Below are positions 15,060-21,976 of a stretch of DNA of 22,058 bases, in pieces. The notes beneath the pieces are model-generated. The model was not told the origin of the DNA and made no database searches. It saw only the letters and a program-made list of their open reading frames with translations. This stretch comes from Egerieenecus sp048201975 (lineage in GTDB: Bacteria > Bacillota > Clostridia > Christensenellales > Aristaeellaceae). Both the position numbers and the translations under genes were made by a program. The stretch is taken from positions 1 to 22,058 of the forward strand of contig DBFBGQ010000063.1 of the NCBI GenBank assembly GCA_048201975.1, read 5' to 3'. Numbering within the stretch: the first letter of the stretch is position 1; each line of letters starts with the position of its first letter.

Positions 15060-15936
15060 CACGCCGGTGGAGCCGGAGCTGCTGTCCCTGATGCAGACGG
15101 CGGCGGACTGCGCCCTGTGGGCCGAGGGGGTCAGGCTACCCTGCGCCGTCAGCGTGCGGCTGTGCGGGGATGGAGCCATCCGGGAGATCAACCGGGATTA
15201 CCGGCAGACGGACCGGGCCACGGATGTGCTGTCCTTTCCCACGGTGAACTATCCCAAGGGAATCACCGCAGGGCGGGCGGGGCGGCTGATCCGCCGGGAG
15301 CTGGATGATCAACTGGATGCCTGCATGCTGGGGGATCTGGTGCTTTCCATTCCCCATGTGCGGGCCCAGGCGGAGGAATACGGCCACTCTCCCCAGCGGG
15401 AGGCGGCCTACCTGCTGGTGCACGGCATTTGCCACCTGATGGGTTACGACCATCTGGTGGATGCGGAACAAAAGGAGATGCGCGCCATGGAAGAAAAGAT
15501 ACTTTCCGCCGTGGGCATGGGCCGGGAGGACGCCGGGCAGGTCAGCGACGAAGCCCTGCTGGCGCTGGCCCGGGCCGCCATGGAACGGAGCTATTCCCCC
15601 TACTCCCACTATCCGGTGGGCGCGGCGCTGCTGTGCGCCGACGGCCGGGTATATCAGGGCTGCAACATTGAAAACGCCTCCTTCGGCCTGACCAACTGCG
15701 CCGAGCGCACCGCGCTGTTCAAGGCGGTGAGCGAGGGCGAGCGGGAGTTTGTCGCCGTGGCCATTGCCGCGGAGGGTTCCGCGCCCTGGCCCTGCGGCGC
15801 CTGCCGTCAGGCGCTGAACGAGTTTGCCCCGAACCTGCGGGTGCTGGTCACCTGGGGGGACGGGCGGCGGGGCGAAGCGCCGCTGTCCCAGCTGCTGCCC
15901 AAGGGATTTGGCCCCAAGGACCTGCCCCAAGGGTAA
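15037..15936 (+). CDS. ybeY: Fused YbeY endoribonuclease and cytidine deaminase
   Basis: This single reading frame encodes two enzymes. Residues about 1-160 are YbeY, the zinc-dependent endoribonuclease of 16S rRNA maturation, with the motif HGICHLMGYDH (H129, H133, H139). Residues about 170-299 are a tetrameric-type cytidine deaminase, with SPYSHYPVGAAL (187-198), the proton-shuttle glutamate in CAERTA (C221, E223) and PCGAC (C253, C256) completing the zinc site. The linker GMGREDAGQVSDE has no stop. Internal ATGs at 15487 and 15517 lack a ribosome site, so a separate deaminase start is unlikely. The GTG at 15037 is preferred over an upstream in-frame ATG (14959) because the protein then begins MILLWEID, as YbeY does, with AAAGGACGGAGG just upstream. 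The start overlaps pgpH. dgkA, normally between ybeY and cdd, is missing. A sequencing error removing the stop cannot be excluded. Confidence 0.9.
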   Translation: MILLWEIDTPVEPELLSLMQTAADCALWAEGVRLPCAVSVRLCGDGAIREINRDYRQTDRATDVLSFPTVNYPKGITAGRAGRLIRRELDDQLDACMLGDLVLSIPHVRAQAEEYGHSPQREAAYLLVHGICHLMGYDHLVDAEQKEMRAMEEKILSAVGMGREDAGQVSDEALLALARAAMERSYSPYSHYPVGAALLCADGRVYQGCNIENASFGLTNCAERTALFKAVSEGEREFVAVAIAAEGSAPWPCGACRQALNEFAPNLRVLVTWGDGRRGEAPLSQLLPKGFGPKDLPQG

Positions 15937-15986
15937 GCCTGGGGGAGAGGTCAACCATACAAGAAAAGAACAGAGGGAAAGCGAGC

Positions 15987-16871
15987 ATGGAATTTCATTC
16001 TGGTTTTATTACCATCGTCGGGCGGCCCAACGTGGGCAAGTCCACGCTGATGAACGCCCTGGTGGGCGAGAAAGTGGCCATTGTTTCCAATCGGCCTCAG
16101 ACCACCCGCAACCGCATCATGGGCGTGATGACCCGTCCCGAATGGCAGATTGTGTTTCTGGACACGCCGGGCATTCATCATCCCCGCACCAAGCTGGGGG
16201 AGAGCATGATGCAGTCGGTGAAGGATGCCATGGACGGCATGGACGGGCTGCTGACACTGGTGGACGCCACCCAGGTGGGGGAGCAGGACCGGAAGATCGT
16301 CCGGGAGATGGGACAGCGCAATGTGCCCAAGGTGCTGGCGCTGAACAAGATTGATCTGCTGCCCAAGGAAAGGCTGCTGGGGCTCCTGGCCTCCTTTGCC
16401 GACGCGGGCTACGACGCCATGATCCCCATCAGCGCCAAGACAGGGGACGGCCTGCCGGAGCTGGAGGCCCAGCTGGTGCGGAATCTGCCCGTGGGGCCGA
16501 AGTACTTTCCCGACGATATGATGACCGACCAGCCCGAGCGGCAGATCTGTGCGGAGCTGATCCGGGAAAAGGCGTTGCTGCATCTCCGGGACGAGGTGCC
16601 TCACGGCATCGGCGTGGAGATGATGGCCATGACCAAGGAAAGCGACGACTTCATGGAAATTCACGCCACCATCTATTGCGAGCGGGATGCCCACAAGGGC
16701 ATCATCATCGGCCGGCACGGGGCCATGCTCCAGCAGATCGGCACGGAGGCCCGGGCGGACATCGAGGCGCTGCTGGGCATGCACGTGAACCTGAAGCTGT
16801 GGGTGAAGGTACGCCCCGACTGGCGCAACCGCATGGACGACCTGCGCACCCTGGGATATGACAACAAGTGA
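15987..16871 (+). CDS. era: GTPase Era
   Basis: Era binds the 3' end of 16S rRNA during small-subunit assembly. The 294-residue protein has the expected length and all GTPase motifs: G1 GRPNVGKST (12-20), G2 T40 within PQTTRNR, G3 DTPG (59-62), G4 NKID (120-123) and G5 SAK (149-151). The C-terminal type II KH domain (about 200-294) includes the GIIIGRHGAMLQQIG RNA-binding loop. The ATG at 15987 has AGAGGG nine bases upstream. It follows the YbeY-deaminase fusion after 50 bases, so enzymes of 16S maturation and assembly are co-transcribed. The operon ends here in a strong hairpin; recO, next in many Firmicutes, is not present. Confidence 0.97.
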   Translation: MEFHSGFITIVGRPNVGKSTLMNALVGEKVAIVSNRPQTTRNRIMGVMTRPEWQIVFLDTPGIHHPRTKLGESMMQSVKDAMDGMDGLLTLVDATQVGEQDRKIVREMGQRNVPKVLALNKIDLLPKERLLGLLASFADAGYDAMIPISAKTGDGLPELEAQLVRNLPVGPKYFPDDMMTDQPERQICAELIREKALLHLRDEVPHGIGVEMMAMTKESDDFMEIHATIYCERDAHKGIIIGRHGAMLQQIGTEARADIEALLGMHVNLKLWVKVRPDWRNRMDDLRTLGYDNK

Positions 16872-16894
16872 AGCATGCGCCCCGAAGGGGAGAG

Positions 16895-16944
16895 ACAGCG
16901 CAAGGCCGCGGCATGTCGGAAGGACAGCCGCGGCCTTGCGCTGT
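16895..16944 (+). terminator. Strong terminator hairpin after era
   Basis: Perfect 18-bp arms ACAGCGCAAGGCCGCGGC (16895-16912) and its complement (16927-16944) enclose a 14-base loop in which TGTC/GACA adds four more pairs. The following TGTTGTTGG is only mildly T-rich. It ends the yqfC-era transcript 23 bases after the era stop. Confidence 0.75.
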
Positions 16945-16984
16945 TGTTGGCGGATTGTGGGAAATGCGGGAACCATGGGGGAGC

Positions 16985-17090
16985 AATTCCGGCAGGGGCG
17001 CAAAGCATAAACGGCGGAGGCGGGCGCAGCCGAGGATGGTGCGCGCGGGCCTCCGCCGTGCTGTGTCCGATGGCGCGGCGCGTGCCGGAA
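16985..17090. other. GC-rich nested hairpin in the era-spo0E-like gap
   Basis: No credible gene lies between the era terminator and the small minus-strand gene. The stretch can fold into a nested structure: outer TTCCGGCA/TGCCGGAA (16987-16994/17083-17090), then ACGGCGGAGGC/GCCTCCGCCGT (17011-17021/17049-17059) and inner GCGCA/TGCGC (17024-17028/17040-17044). It could be a structured RNA, a chance GC-rich fold or a decayed gene. No known RNA family was recognised. Confidence 0.35.
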
Positions 17091-17115
17091 CGGAATTTCT
17101 GCCGGGGTGGATCGT

Positions 17116-17140
17116 AAAAGCATGTCCGGCATCGGACGGC
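17116..17140 (-). terminator. Candidate terminator of the small minus-strand gene
   Basis: Read on the minus strand, GTCCG-ATGC-CGGAC (17137-17124) forms a short stem, flanked by AGC/GCT and followed by CTTTTAC. It lies about 25 bases beyond the stop of the 55-residue gene. The stem is short, so confidence is modest. Confidence 0.4.
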
Positions 17141-17165
17141 TGTATCTTATGTGGAACTCCTGTGG

Positions 17166-17333
17166 TTAAATGGCTTGACTCCGCAGTGGCTGATCCGGAT
17201 TCAGCTCGTGCAGCATGGCCTCGTCAATCAGTTGACTCATGCGCAGGGCATGCTCGAAGTCGCCCGCATCCCAGGCGTTTTCCAGTTGTATGCGAATGAA
17301 TAGCGTAGGGTCCTGCAGGTGAAGCTGATTCAA
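17166..17333 (-). CDS. Small Spo0E-like aspartyl-phosphate phosphatase (tentative)
   Basis: This 55-residue protein is probably too short for most gene finders. The TTG start at 17333 is preferred because a near-perfect ribosome site, AAGGAGGG (17349-17342 on the minus strand), lies eight bases upstream. The in-frame ATGs further up (17402, 17393) fall on or beside the predicted -10 box. The product is two predicted helices: DPTLFIRIQLENAWDAGD, then FEHALRMSQLIDEAMLHEL. The second contains S-Q-x-x-D (SQLID, residues 33-37), like the SQELD signature of Spo0E-type phosphatases, which dephosphorylate the sporulation regulator Spo0A and are of this length. The match is by eye, and the first helix is less typical; a small TPR-like helical protein is the alternative. 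It is divergent from the DUF362 gene. Confidence 0.45.
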   Translation of the reverse strand: MNQLHLQDPTLFIRIQLENAWDAGDFEHALRMSQLIDEAMLHELNPDQPLRSQAI

Positions 17334-17393
17334 TGTTGTATCCCTCCTTGTCCGTTCTTGCGTAGCTGAGGCAAACGCTTGTACCTCATCCAT

Positions 17394-17422
17394 AGCATAC
17401 ATCCTGCCGCGATGGATTGCAA
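17394..17422 (-). promoter_or_regulatory. Candidate promoter of the Spo0E-like gene
   Basis: On the minus strand TTGCAA (17422-17417) and TATGCT (17399-17394) are separated by 17 bases. Transcription would begin near 17387, about 54 bases before the TTG start and 38 before its ribosome site. The promoter location supports the short form of the gene. Confidence 0.45.
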
Positions 17423-17508
17423 CAGCGAAGAAAGGGAGGTTTTGTCGAAACGGCCCGCTTCCGGGGAAAATGCCTTTTATGCTATTCCGGCGGGGAAAAA
17501 GGAAGCGC

Positions 17509-17537
17509 TTTCCAAAGGCGCGGGTATCTGCTACAAT
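17509..17537 (+). promoter_or_regulatory. Candidate sigma-A promoter of the DUF362 gene
   Basis: TTTCCA (17509-17514) and TACAAT (17532-17537) are separated by 17 bases; the -10 box matches consensus at five of six positions. Transcription would start near 17544, just before the AAGGAGG ribosome site at 17554-17560. This rules against a start at the upstream in-frame ATG 17470. Confidence 0.55.
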
Positions 17538-17571
17538 GGGGAGCAAAGAAGCGAAGGAGGAGCGTGTGAGC

Positions 17572-18735
17572 ATGGCGGATGTGGCGCTTGTGCCTTGCCA
17601 GGATTATCAGGAGGACCGGGTGTATCGGGCCATGGCGGAGGGCGTGGGTTTGCTGGGGGGTATGGAGGCCTTTTTCCGGCCGGAGGAGCGCATCCTGCTC
17701 AAGCCCAACCTGCTGAGCAAAGCCGCGCCGGAGCGGGCGGTGACCACGCATCCGGCGGTGTTTGGGGCGGCGGTACGCCTGCTGCAGGAGGCGGGGATCA
17801 GGGGGCTGACCTATGGGGACAGCCCCGGGACTCCCGCGGTCACGCCGGCGCGGGCGGCGCAGACCGGCGGGCTGCAGGCTGTGGCGGAGCGTTACGGAGT
17901 GGAACGGGCGGATTTTGACGGCGGCGCCATGGCGTCCTTTCCCCAGGGAAAGCGGGCGCACAGCTTCTACCTGTGCCACGGGGTTCGCGGGGCGGACGCC
18001 ATCCTGAACCTGCCCAAGATGAAAACCCACGCCCTGGAGCGAATCACCGGGGCGGTCAAGAATCTCTACGGCTGCGTGTGCGGGGTGAACAAGGCGGCGG
18101 GCCACGTCAGCTACCCGGACCGGTATGCCTTTGCGGAAATGCTGGCCGACCTGGCCCTGTGCGTGCGTCCCCGGCTGCACATTCTGGATGGCATCGTCGC
18201 CATGGAAGGCAACGGCCCGTCCTCCGGGACGCCTACGCCTATGGGCGTGCTGCTTTTCTCCGCGGACCCGGTGGCCCTGGACAGCGTGTTTGCTGCGCTG
18301 GTGCATCTGGACCCGGCCAAGGTGCCCACCTGTGTGGCGGGGGAAGCGGCTGGAGTGGGGACCATGGCGGCGGAGAAAATTCGCGTGCTGACCCCCGGCG
18401 GCGAGCTCACCGTGGCCCAGGCGGCCCAGCGCTACGGGCGCGCTGATTTTGACGTGGACCGCACCGGGGAGGGGAGCGGTAAAATCGACAAGCTGGCAAA
18501 GCTGCTGCCCCTGATGCAGACGCGGCCCCAGGTGGACCGTCGCCGCTGCGTGGCCTGCGGCATTTGCCAGGAGGCCTGCCCCGTGCCGGGAAAGGCAGTG
18601 ACCGCCGGCCATGGGAAAAAGGCGCGGTATGATTACCGCAAGTGCATCCGCTGCTATTGCTGTCAGGAGATGTGCCCGGCCAAGGCCATCAGCGTTCATC
18701 GGGGGCTGCTGAACCGGCTGCTGAGCGGAAAATAA
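17572..18735 (+). CDS. DUF362 protein with two [4Fe-4S] ferredoxin clusters
   Basis: This 387-residue protein has an N-terminal DUF362 domain (about 1-300) and a C-terminal bacterial ferredoxin domain. The DUF362 part contains NLPKMKTHALERITGAVKNLYGCVCG (spread over about 144-169) and a DPVALDS segment. The ferredoxin part has CVACGICQEACP (326-337) and CIRCYCCQEMCP (358-369), each followed by the usual proline, so two [4Fe-4S] clusters are expected. A cytoplasmic redox role is likely, but the reaction of DUF362 proteins is not known to me. The start is ATG 17572; a GTG at 17566 is nearly as good, because AAGGAGG (17554-17560) sits 5 bases from the GTG and 11 from the ATG. The gene is monocistronic, with its own promoter and hairpins on both sides. 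Confidence 0.88.
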   Translation: MADVALVPCQDYQEDRVYRAMAEGVGLLGGMEAFFRPEERILLKPNLLSKAAPERAVTTHPAVFGAAVRLLQEAGIRGLTYGDSPGTPAVTPARAAQTGGLQAVAERYGVERADFDGGAMASFPQGKRAHSFYLCHGVRGADAILNLPKMKTHALERITGAVKNLYGCVCGVNKAAGHVSYPDRYAFAEMLADLALCVRPRLHILDGIVAMEGNGPSSGTPTPMGVLLFSADPVALDSVFAALVHLDPAKVPTCVAGEAAGVGTMAAEKIRVLTPGGELTVAQAAQRYGRADFDVDRTGEGSGKIDKLAKLLPLMQTRPQVDRRRCVACGICQEACPVPGKAVTAGHGKKARYDYRKCIRCYCCQEMCPAKAISVHRGLLNRLLSGK

Positions 18736-18765
18736 GCCCCGCGCGCCGGAGGGGTGGGCGGGGCT
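18735..18765 (+). terminator. Hairpin at the end of the DUF362 gene
   Basis: AGCCCCGC (18735-18742) and GCGGGGCT (18758-18765) form an 8-bp stem starting at the DUF362 stop codon. It has no T tract, so termination would rely on stem stability or on the second hairpin just downstream. Confidence 0.45.
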
Positions 18766-18771
18766 GGGGGG

Positions 18772-18805
18772 AGCCGAGCGGGGGAAAAGGGATCCCCGCT
18801 CGGCT
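18772..18805. terminator. Bidirectional terminator hairpin between convergent genes
   Basis: Perfect 12-bp arms AGCCGAGCGGGG (18772-18783) and CCCCGCTCGGCT (18794-18805) flank a 10-base loop. It lies between the convergent DUF362 gene and Ugp-like operon, so it can serve both strands. Neither side has a T run, like the other terminator-type hairpins of this window. Confidence 0.65.
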
Positions 18806-18815
18806 GGGAAAGACG

Positions 18816-20141
18816 TCAGTTGTTGGTCAGGTTATAGATGGTGATGGCCTCGTTGATCTGGCTGGCCAGCTGCGTTACCGCTTCTTCGGGGGTCAGCTCG
18901 CCCATGATCACCCGCTCGGTGATCTCTTCCACCTTGGCCCGGGCCTCGGGGAACACGCTCAGCAGGGAGCCGGTGAATTCGGGCTTGGTATCGTGGAGCT
19001 GGTCGATGGCGGTCATGAACTGCGGATATTCTTCAATGTTGGCCTTGAAGGCGTCCAGTTCATGGGTGGCCACCGTGATGGGGAAGTAGCCGGTCTGGGC
19101 GTTCCAGTAGGCCTGCTGCTCGGGGGAGATCATGAACTTGATGAACTCCCAGCTGGCATCGCGCTTGGCTTCGTCATCGTTGTCGATGGCCCACAGGGAG
19201 CCGCCGCCGATGGACACGCCGCCCGCGTCATCCGCGTTGATGGAGGGGAAGTAGGCGGTGCCGATTTCGAAGCGGTCGTCCACGTTGACCAGCAGGGACT
19301 TCAGCGCGGCGGTGGACTCCAGCACCATGGCGATGTTGCCGGTGATGAAGGCGGACTTGGCGTCGTCGTTGCCGCGGTTCAGGTAGGTGATGTAGCCTTC
19401 CTTGATGAGCTTATCCCAGGTGGAGAGGATCTGCAGGGCGGAGCCGTTCTCGTCAAAGACCACCTTGGTGGCGGGGGCATCCCGGCCGTTGCCCTGGTCC
19501 ACGTAATCCTGGCCCATCTTGCCCACCCATTGCTCGAAGAACCAGCCGTAGTTGCCCATGCCGAAGCCATACTGGGTGATGTTGCCGTTTTCGTCCTTCT
19601 TTACGAGCTTTTCGCAGGCGGCCATAATTTCATCGAAGTTCTTGGGAGGATTGTCAGGATCCAGCCCCGCCTCGATGAAGGCGTCCCGGTTGATGTACAT
19701 GATGGGGGTGGAGGAGTTGAAGGGCATCGAATACAGCTGCCCGTCCACAGAATAGTAGGCGGCGATGTTGGGCTCGATCTGGGAGATGTCGTAGTTATCG
19801 GCGTCAATCAGTTCCTGCATGGGGATGATCCAGCCGCTGTCGATCATGAAGCGGGTGCCAATGTCGTAAATCTGTACCACGTCGGCGCCCATGTTGCCCA
19901 TGCTGGCGCTCTTGAGCTTGTTGATGGCTTCGTCGTAGTCACCCTGGAACTGCACTTCCACTTCGATCTTGCCTGCGTAGGCCTCATTGAAGTCCGCCAC
20001 CATTTTGTTGATGGCTTCGCCGTTCACGCCGCCCATGGAGTGCCAGAAAATAATCTTGACAGGGTCCTCAGCAAGCGCGGCCGGCAGGAAAAGCGTGAGC
20101 AGCAAGCAGGCGCACAGGACGAGCGAGAGCAGTTTTTTCAT
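18816..20141 (-). CDS. Extracellular binding protein, UgpB-like (glycerol-3-phosphate/sugar)
   Basis: This is the substrate-binding subunit of the minus-strand importer. The ATG at 20141 (not the upstream in-frame ATG at 20231) has GAAAGGAG nine bases upstream and starts a signal peptide: MKK, a hydrophobic core, then ALA|E with probable cleavage after residue 24. There is no proper lipobox. The 441-residue protein shares many segments with E. coli UgpB as I remember it: FWHSMGG near the mature N-terminus, QIYDIGT, MPFNSSTPIMYINRDAF, GLDPDNPPK, IGGGSLWAI and WNAQTGYFPIT. This suggests glycerol 3-phosphate, a glycerophosphodiester or a related ligand, but Clostridia also use this family for sugars. 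It is the last gene of its operon, after two permeases. Confidence 0.82.
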   Translation of the reverse strand: MKKLLSLVLCACLLLTLFLPAALAEDPVKIIFWHSMGGVNGEAINKMVADFNEAYAGKIEVEVQFQGDYDEAINKLKSASMGNMGADVVQIYDIGTRFMIDSGWIIPMQELIDADNYDISQIEPNIAAYYSVDGQLYSMPFNSSTPIMYINRDAFIEAGLDPDNPPKNFDEIMAACEKLVKKDENGNITQYGFGMGNYGWFFEQWVGKMGQDYVDQGNGRDAPATKVVFDENGSALQILSTWDKLIKEGYITYLNRGNDDAKSAFITGNIAMVLESTAALKSLLVNVDDRFEIGTAYFPSINADDAGGVSIGGGSLWAIDNDDEAKRDASWEFIKFMISPEQQAYWNAQTGYFPITVATHELDAFKANIEEYPQFMTAIDQLHDTKPEFTGSLLSVFPEARAKVEEITERVIMGELTPEEAVTQLASQINEAITIYNLTNN

Positions 20142-20203
20142 GTCGAGAGTCTCCTTTCTGTTGGTGGAATACGTTCTATCGTGAATGCCTCGGGGTGCGT
20201 TAT

Positions 20204-20218
20204 GCGCGCTTTGCGCGC
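20204..20218 (-). other. Intercistronic hairpin before the UgpB-like gene
   Basis: A perfect 6-bp stem GCGCGC/GCGCGC with a 3-base loop lies in the 93-base gap between the second permease and the binding protein. It has no following T tract. Its position matches the hairpin at 2070-2084 in the other importer operon, consistent with differential mRNA stability favouring the binding protein. Confidence 0.4.
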
Positions 20219-20234
20219 CCCTGCGCATCACCGA

Positions 20235-21071
20235 TCAACCCTTGACGGCTCCGGCCATCAGGCCGTTAATCAGCTGCTTTTGCATGAACACGAAGATGGA
20301 CAGGGAGGGAACCGTCACGATGACCACGCCGGCCATCATCAGCCCCAGTGCCTGGGCGTCGATGTCGTAGAGCATGCTTACGCCGATCTGCACGGTGCGG
20401 TACTGGGCGGAGTTGGTTACCAACAGGGGCCACATGTACATGTTCCAGGTGTTCAGGAAGGTGTATGCGCCCAGGGCGCCCAGGGCCGGGCGGCTCAGGG
20501 GCATGACGATGGAGAGCATGAAGCGGAAGTTGGAGCAGCCGTCCAGCTTGGCGGCCTCATGCAGCTCCTTGGCAAAGGTCAGGTAGTTCTGCCGCAGCAG
20601 GAAGATGCCCATGGCGCTGGTAAGGTAGGGGACGATCAGCGCATGGTAGGAGTCGTTCCAGCCCCAGCGGCTGATGGTGAGGAAGTTGGCGATGATGGTG
20701 GCCTCGCCGGGGACCATCATGGTGGCCAGCACCAGCACGAACAGCACGTTCCGCCCGCGAAAACGCAGGAAGGAGAAGGCGAAGGCCGCCATGGAGCAGG
20801 TGACCATCTGCCCCAGCATCACTGCGGTGGAAACAATGAAGGAATTGAGCACAAACCGCGGAATGGGATTTTTGAACAGGGCGTCGCTGAAGTTTTGCAG
20901 GTTGATCGACGAGGGGATCAGCCGATTGGAGTAGATATCCCCCGCGGGCATGAGGCTGATGGAGAGCGTGTAGAACAGCGGAAGAAGAATGATAATCAGC
21001 AGCGGCAGGTTCAGCACCCAGTGGCCCAGGGTCAGGGCGGCTTTTTTTTGCTTGCGGTTCAGCGCCAACAT
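20235..21071 (-). CDS. ABC transporter permease, UgpE-like
   Basis: This is the second membrane subunit of the importer. The 278-residue protein has six predicted membrane segments, beginning at about residue 18 (WVLNLPLLIIILLPLFY), and the ATPase-coupling motif EAAKLDGCSNFRFMLSIVMP in the last cytoplasmic loop. It ends FMQKQLINGLMAGAVKG, as this permease class does. Its length and layout match UgpE. The ATG at 21071 overlaps the TGA of the upstream permease by one base, so the two are translationally coupled. The substrate is inferred from the UgpB-like partner. Confidence 0.88.
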   Translation of the reverse strand: MLALNRKQKKAALTLGHWVLNLPLLIIILLPLFYTLSISLMPAGDIYSNRLIPSSINLQNFSDALFKNPIPRFVLNSFIVSTAVMLGQMVTCSMAAFAFSFLRFRGRNVLFVLVLATMMVPGEATIIANFLTISRWGWNDSYHALIVPYLTSAMGIFLLRQNYLTFAKELHEAAKLDGCSNFRFMLSIVMPLSRPALGALGAYTFLNTWNMYMWPLLVTNSAQYRTVQIGVSMLYDIDAQALGLMMAGVVIVTVPSLSIFVFMQKQLINGLMAGAVKG

Positions 21072-21976
21072 CAGTAATTCACGCTCCTTTTCTCCATGCT
21101 GAATTGGATCAGCGTGATGATGAGAATGATGACGAACAGGATCACCGAGCGCGCCGCCGCGGTGCCAAAGCGATAATTGAAGAAGGCGTCGCGGTAGATG
21201 GCGTAGACGATCAGGTTGGTGGAATCGCCGGGGCCGCCCTCGGTCAGAATCTTCACCTGGCTGAAGGACTGGAACGCCTGGATAATATTGATGATCACCT
21301 GGAAAAACAGCGTGGGGGACAGCCCGGGGAGGGTCACGTGGAAAAACTTGCGCCAGTAGCCCGCGCCGTCGATGGAGGCGCTTTCATACAGCTCCGGCGG
21401 TATGCCCCGCAGCCCCGCGCTGATAAAGATGAAGTTGATGCCGCTGGTGAGCCACACCGTCAAAAAGGCGATGACGGGCAGGGCGAAGCGCTGGTCGCCC
21501 GTCCAGCCGATCTGTGTGCCCAGCAGGATGTTCAGCAGGCCGTTGGTGGGGTGAAGGATCATGCGGAAGGCCATGGACGCCGCCGCAGAGGCGATGGCCA
21601 CCGGCATGGCGTAGGAGGCCGAGCAGAAGGTTACCCCGGGATATTTGGTAGCCGTCAGCAGGCTGGTGCACAGGCCCACGACCAGGCCGCCCAACGCCAC
21701 CATCACCACAAACTCAAAGGTTACCGTCAGCGAGCGCCAGAAGGACGGGTCGTTGAAGATGCTGGTATAGTTCCCCACGCCCCAGAACACCTTGGCCATG
21801 CCATATTTATCCGTTAAGAACAGGCTCAGGTAAATGGTGCGAATAAAGGGATAGTACAGGAACAACCCGAAGATGATCAGCGCAGGAGCGAGAAAGACAT
21901 AGGGCTCGATAATCTCCCAGAATGTCTTTCGCATGTGGAGGTGGGGGCGGGTACGCATGGCTTTGCTGGTGGTCAT
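21071..21976 (-). CDS. ABC transporter permease, UgpA-like
   Basis: This is the first membrane subunit of the importer. The ATG at 21976 is chosen because GAAAGAAGG lies upstream (11-base spacing). Alternatives at 22030 (ATG) and 22048 (TTG) have no ribosome site. The 301-residue product has a basic N-terminus, a first membrane segment near PYVFLAPALIIFGLFLYYPF (residues 26-45), the coupling motif ESASIDGAGYWRKFFHVTLP, a TEGGP segment and a terminal QFSMEKRSVNY that resembles the end of UgpA. No ATPase gene is present on this side of the window. Sequence upstream of 21977 runs out of the window, so an earlier gene or the promoter may lie beyond it. Confidence 0.85.
   Translation of the reverse strand: MTTSKAMRTRPHLHMRKTFWEIIEPYVFLAPALIIFGLFLYYPFIRTIYLSLFLTDKYGMAKVFWGVGNYTSIFNDPSFWRSLTVTFEFVVMVALGGLVVGLCTSLLTATKYPGVTFCSASYAMPVAIASAAASMAFRMILHPTNGLLNILLGTQIGWTGDQRFALPVIAFLTVWLTSGINFIFISAGLRGIPPELYESASIDGAGYWRKFFHVTLPGLSPTLFFQVIINIIQAFQSFSQVKILTEGGPGDSTNLIVYAIYRDAFFNYRFGTAAARSVILFVIILIITLIQFSMEKRSVNY

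Noticed and set aside
12525..15191. Long minus-strand open frame (888 codons) opposite pgpH
   Set aside because: It is a shadow of the membrane protein on the other strand, with His/Arg/Gly-rich low-complexity sequence and no recognisable domain.
17334..17573. Longer form (135 codons) of the small minus-strand gene
   Set aside because: The extension crosses the predicted promoters of both divergent genes and lacks a ribosome site, whereas the TTG at 17333 has a near-perfect one.
18642..21077. Long plus-strand open frame (811 codons) opposite the Ugp-like operon
   Set aside because: It begins inside the DUF362 gene and runs antisense to a recognised binding protein and permease; it has no protein-like features.
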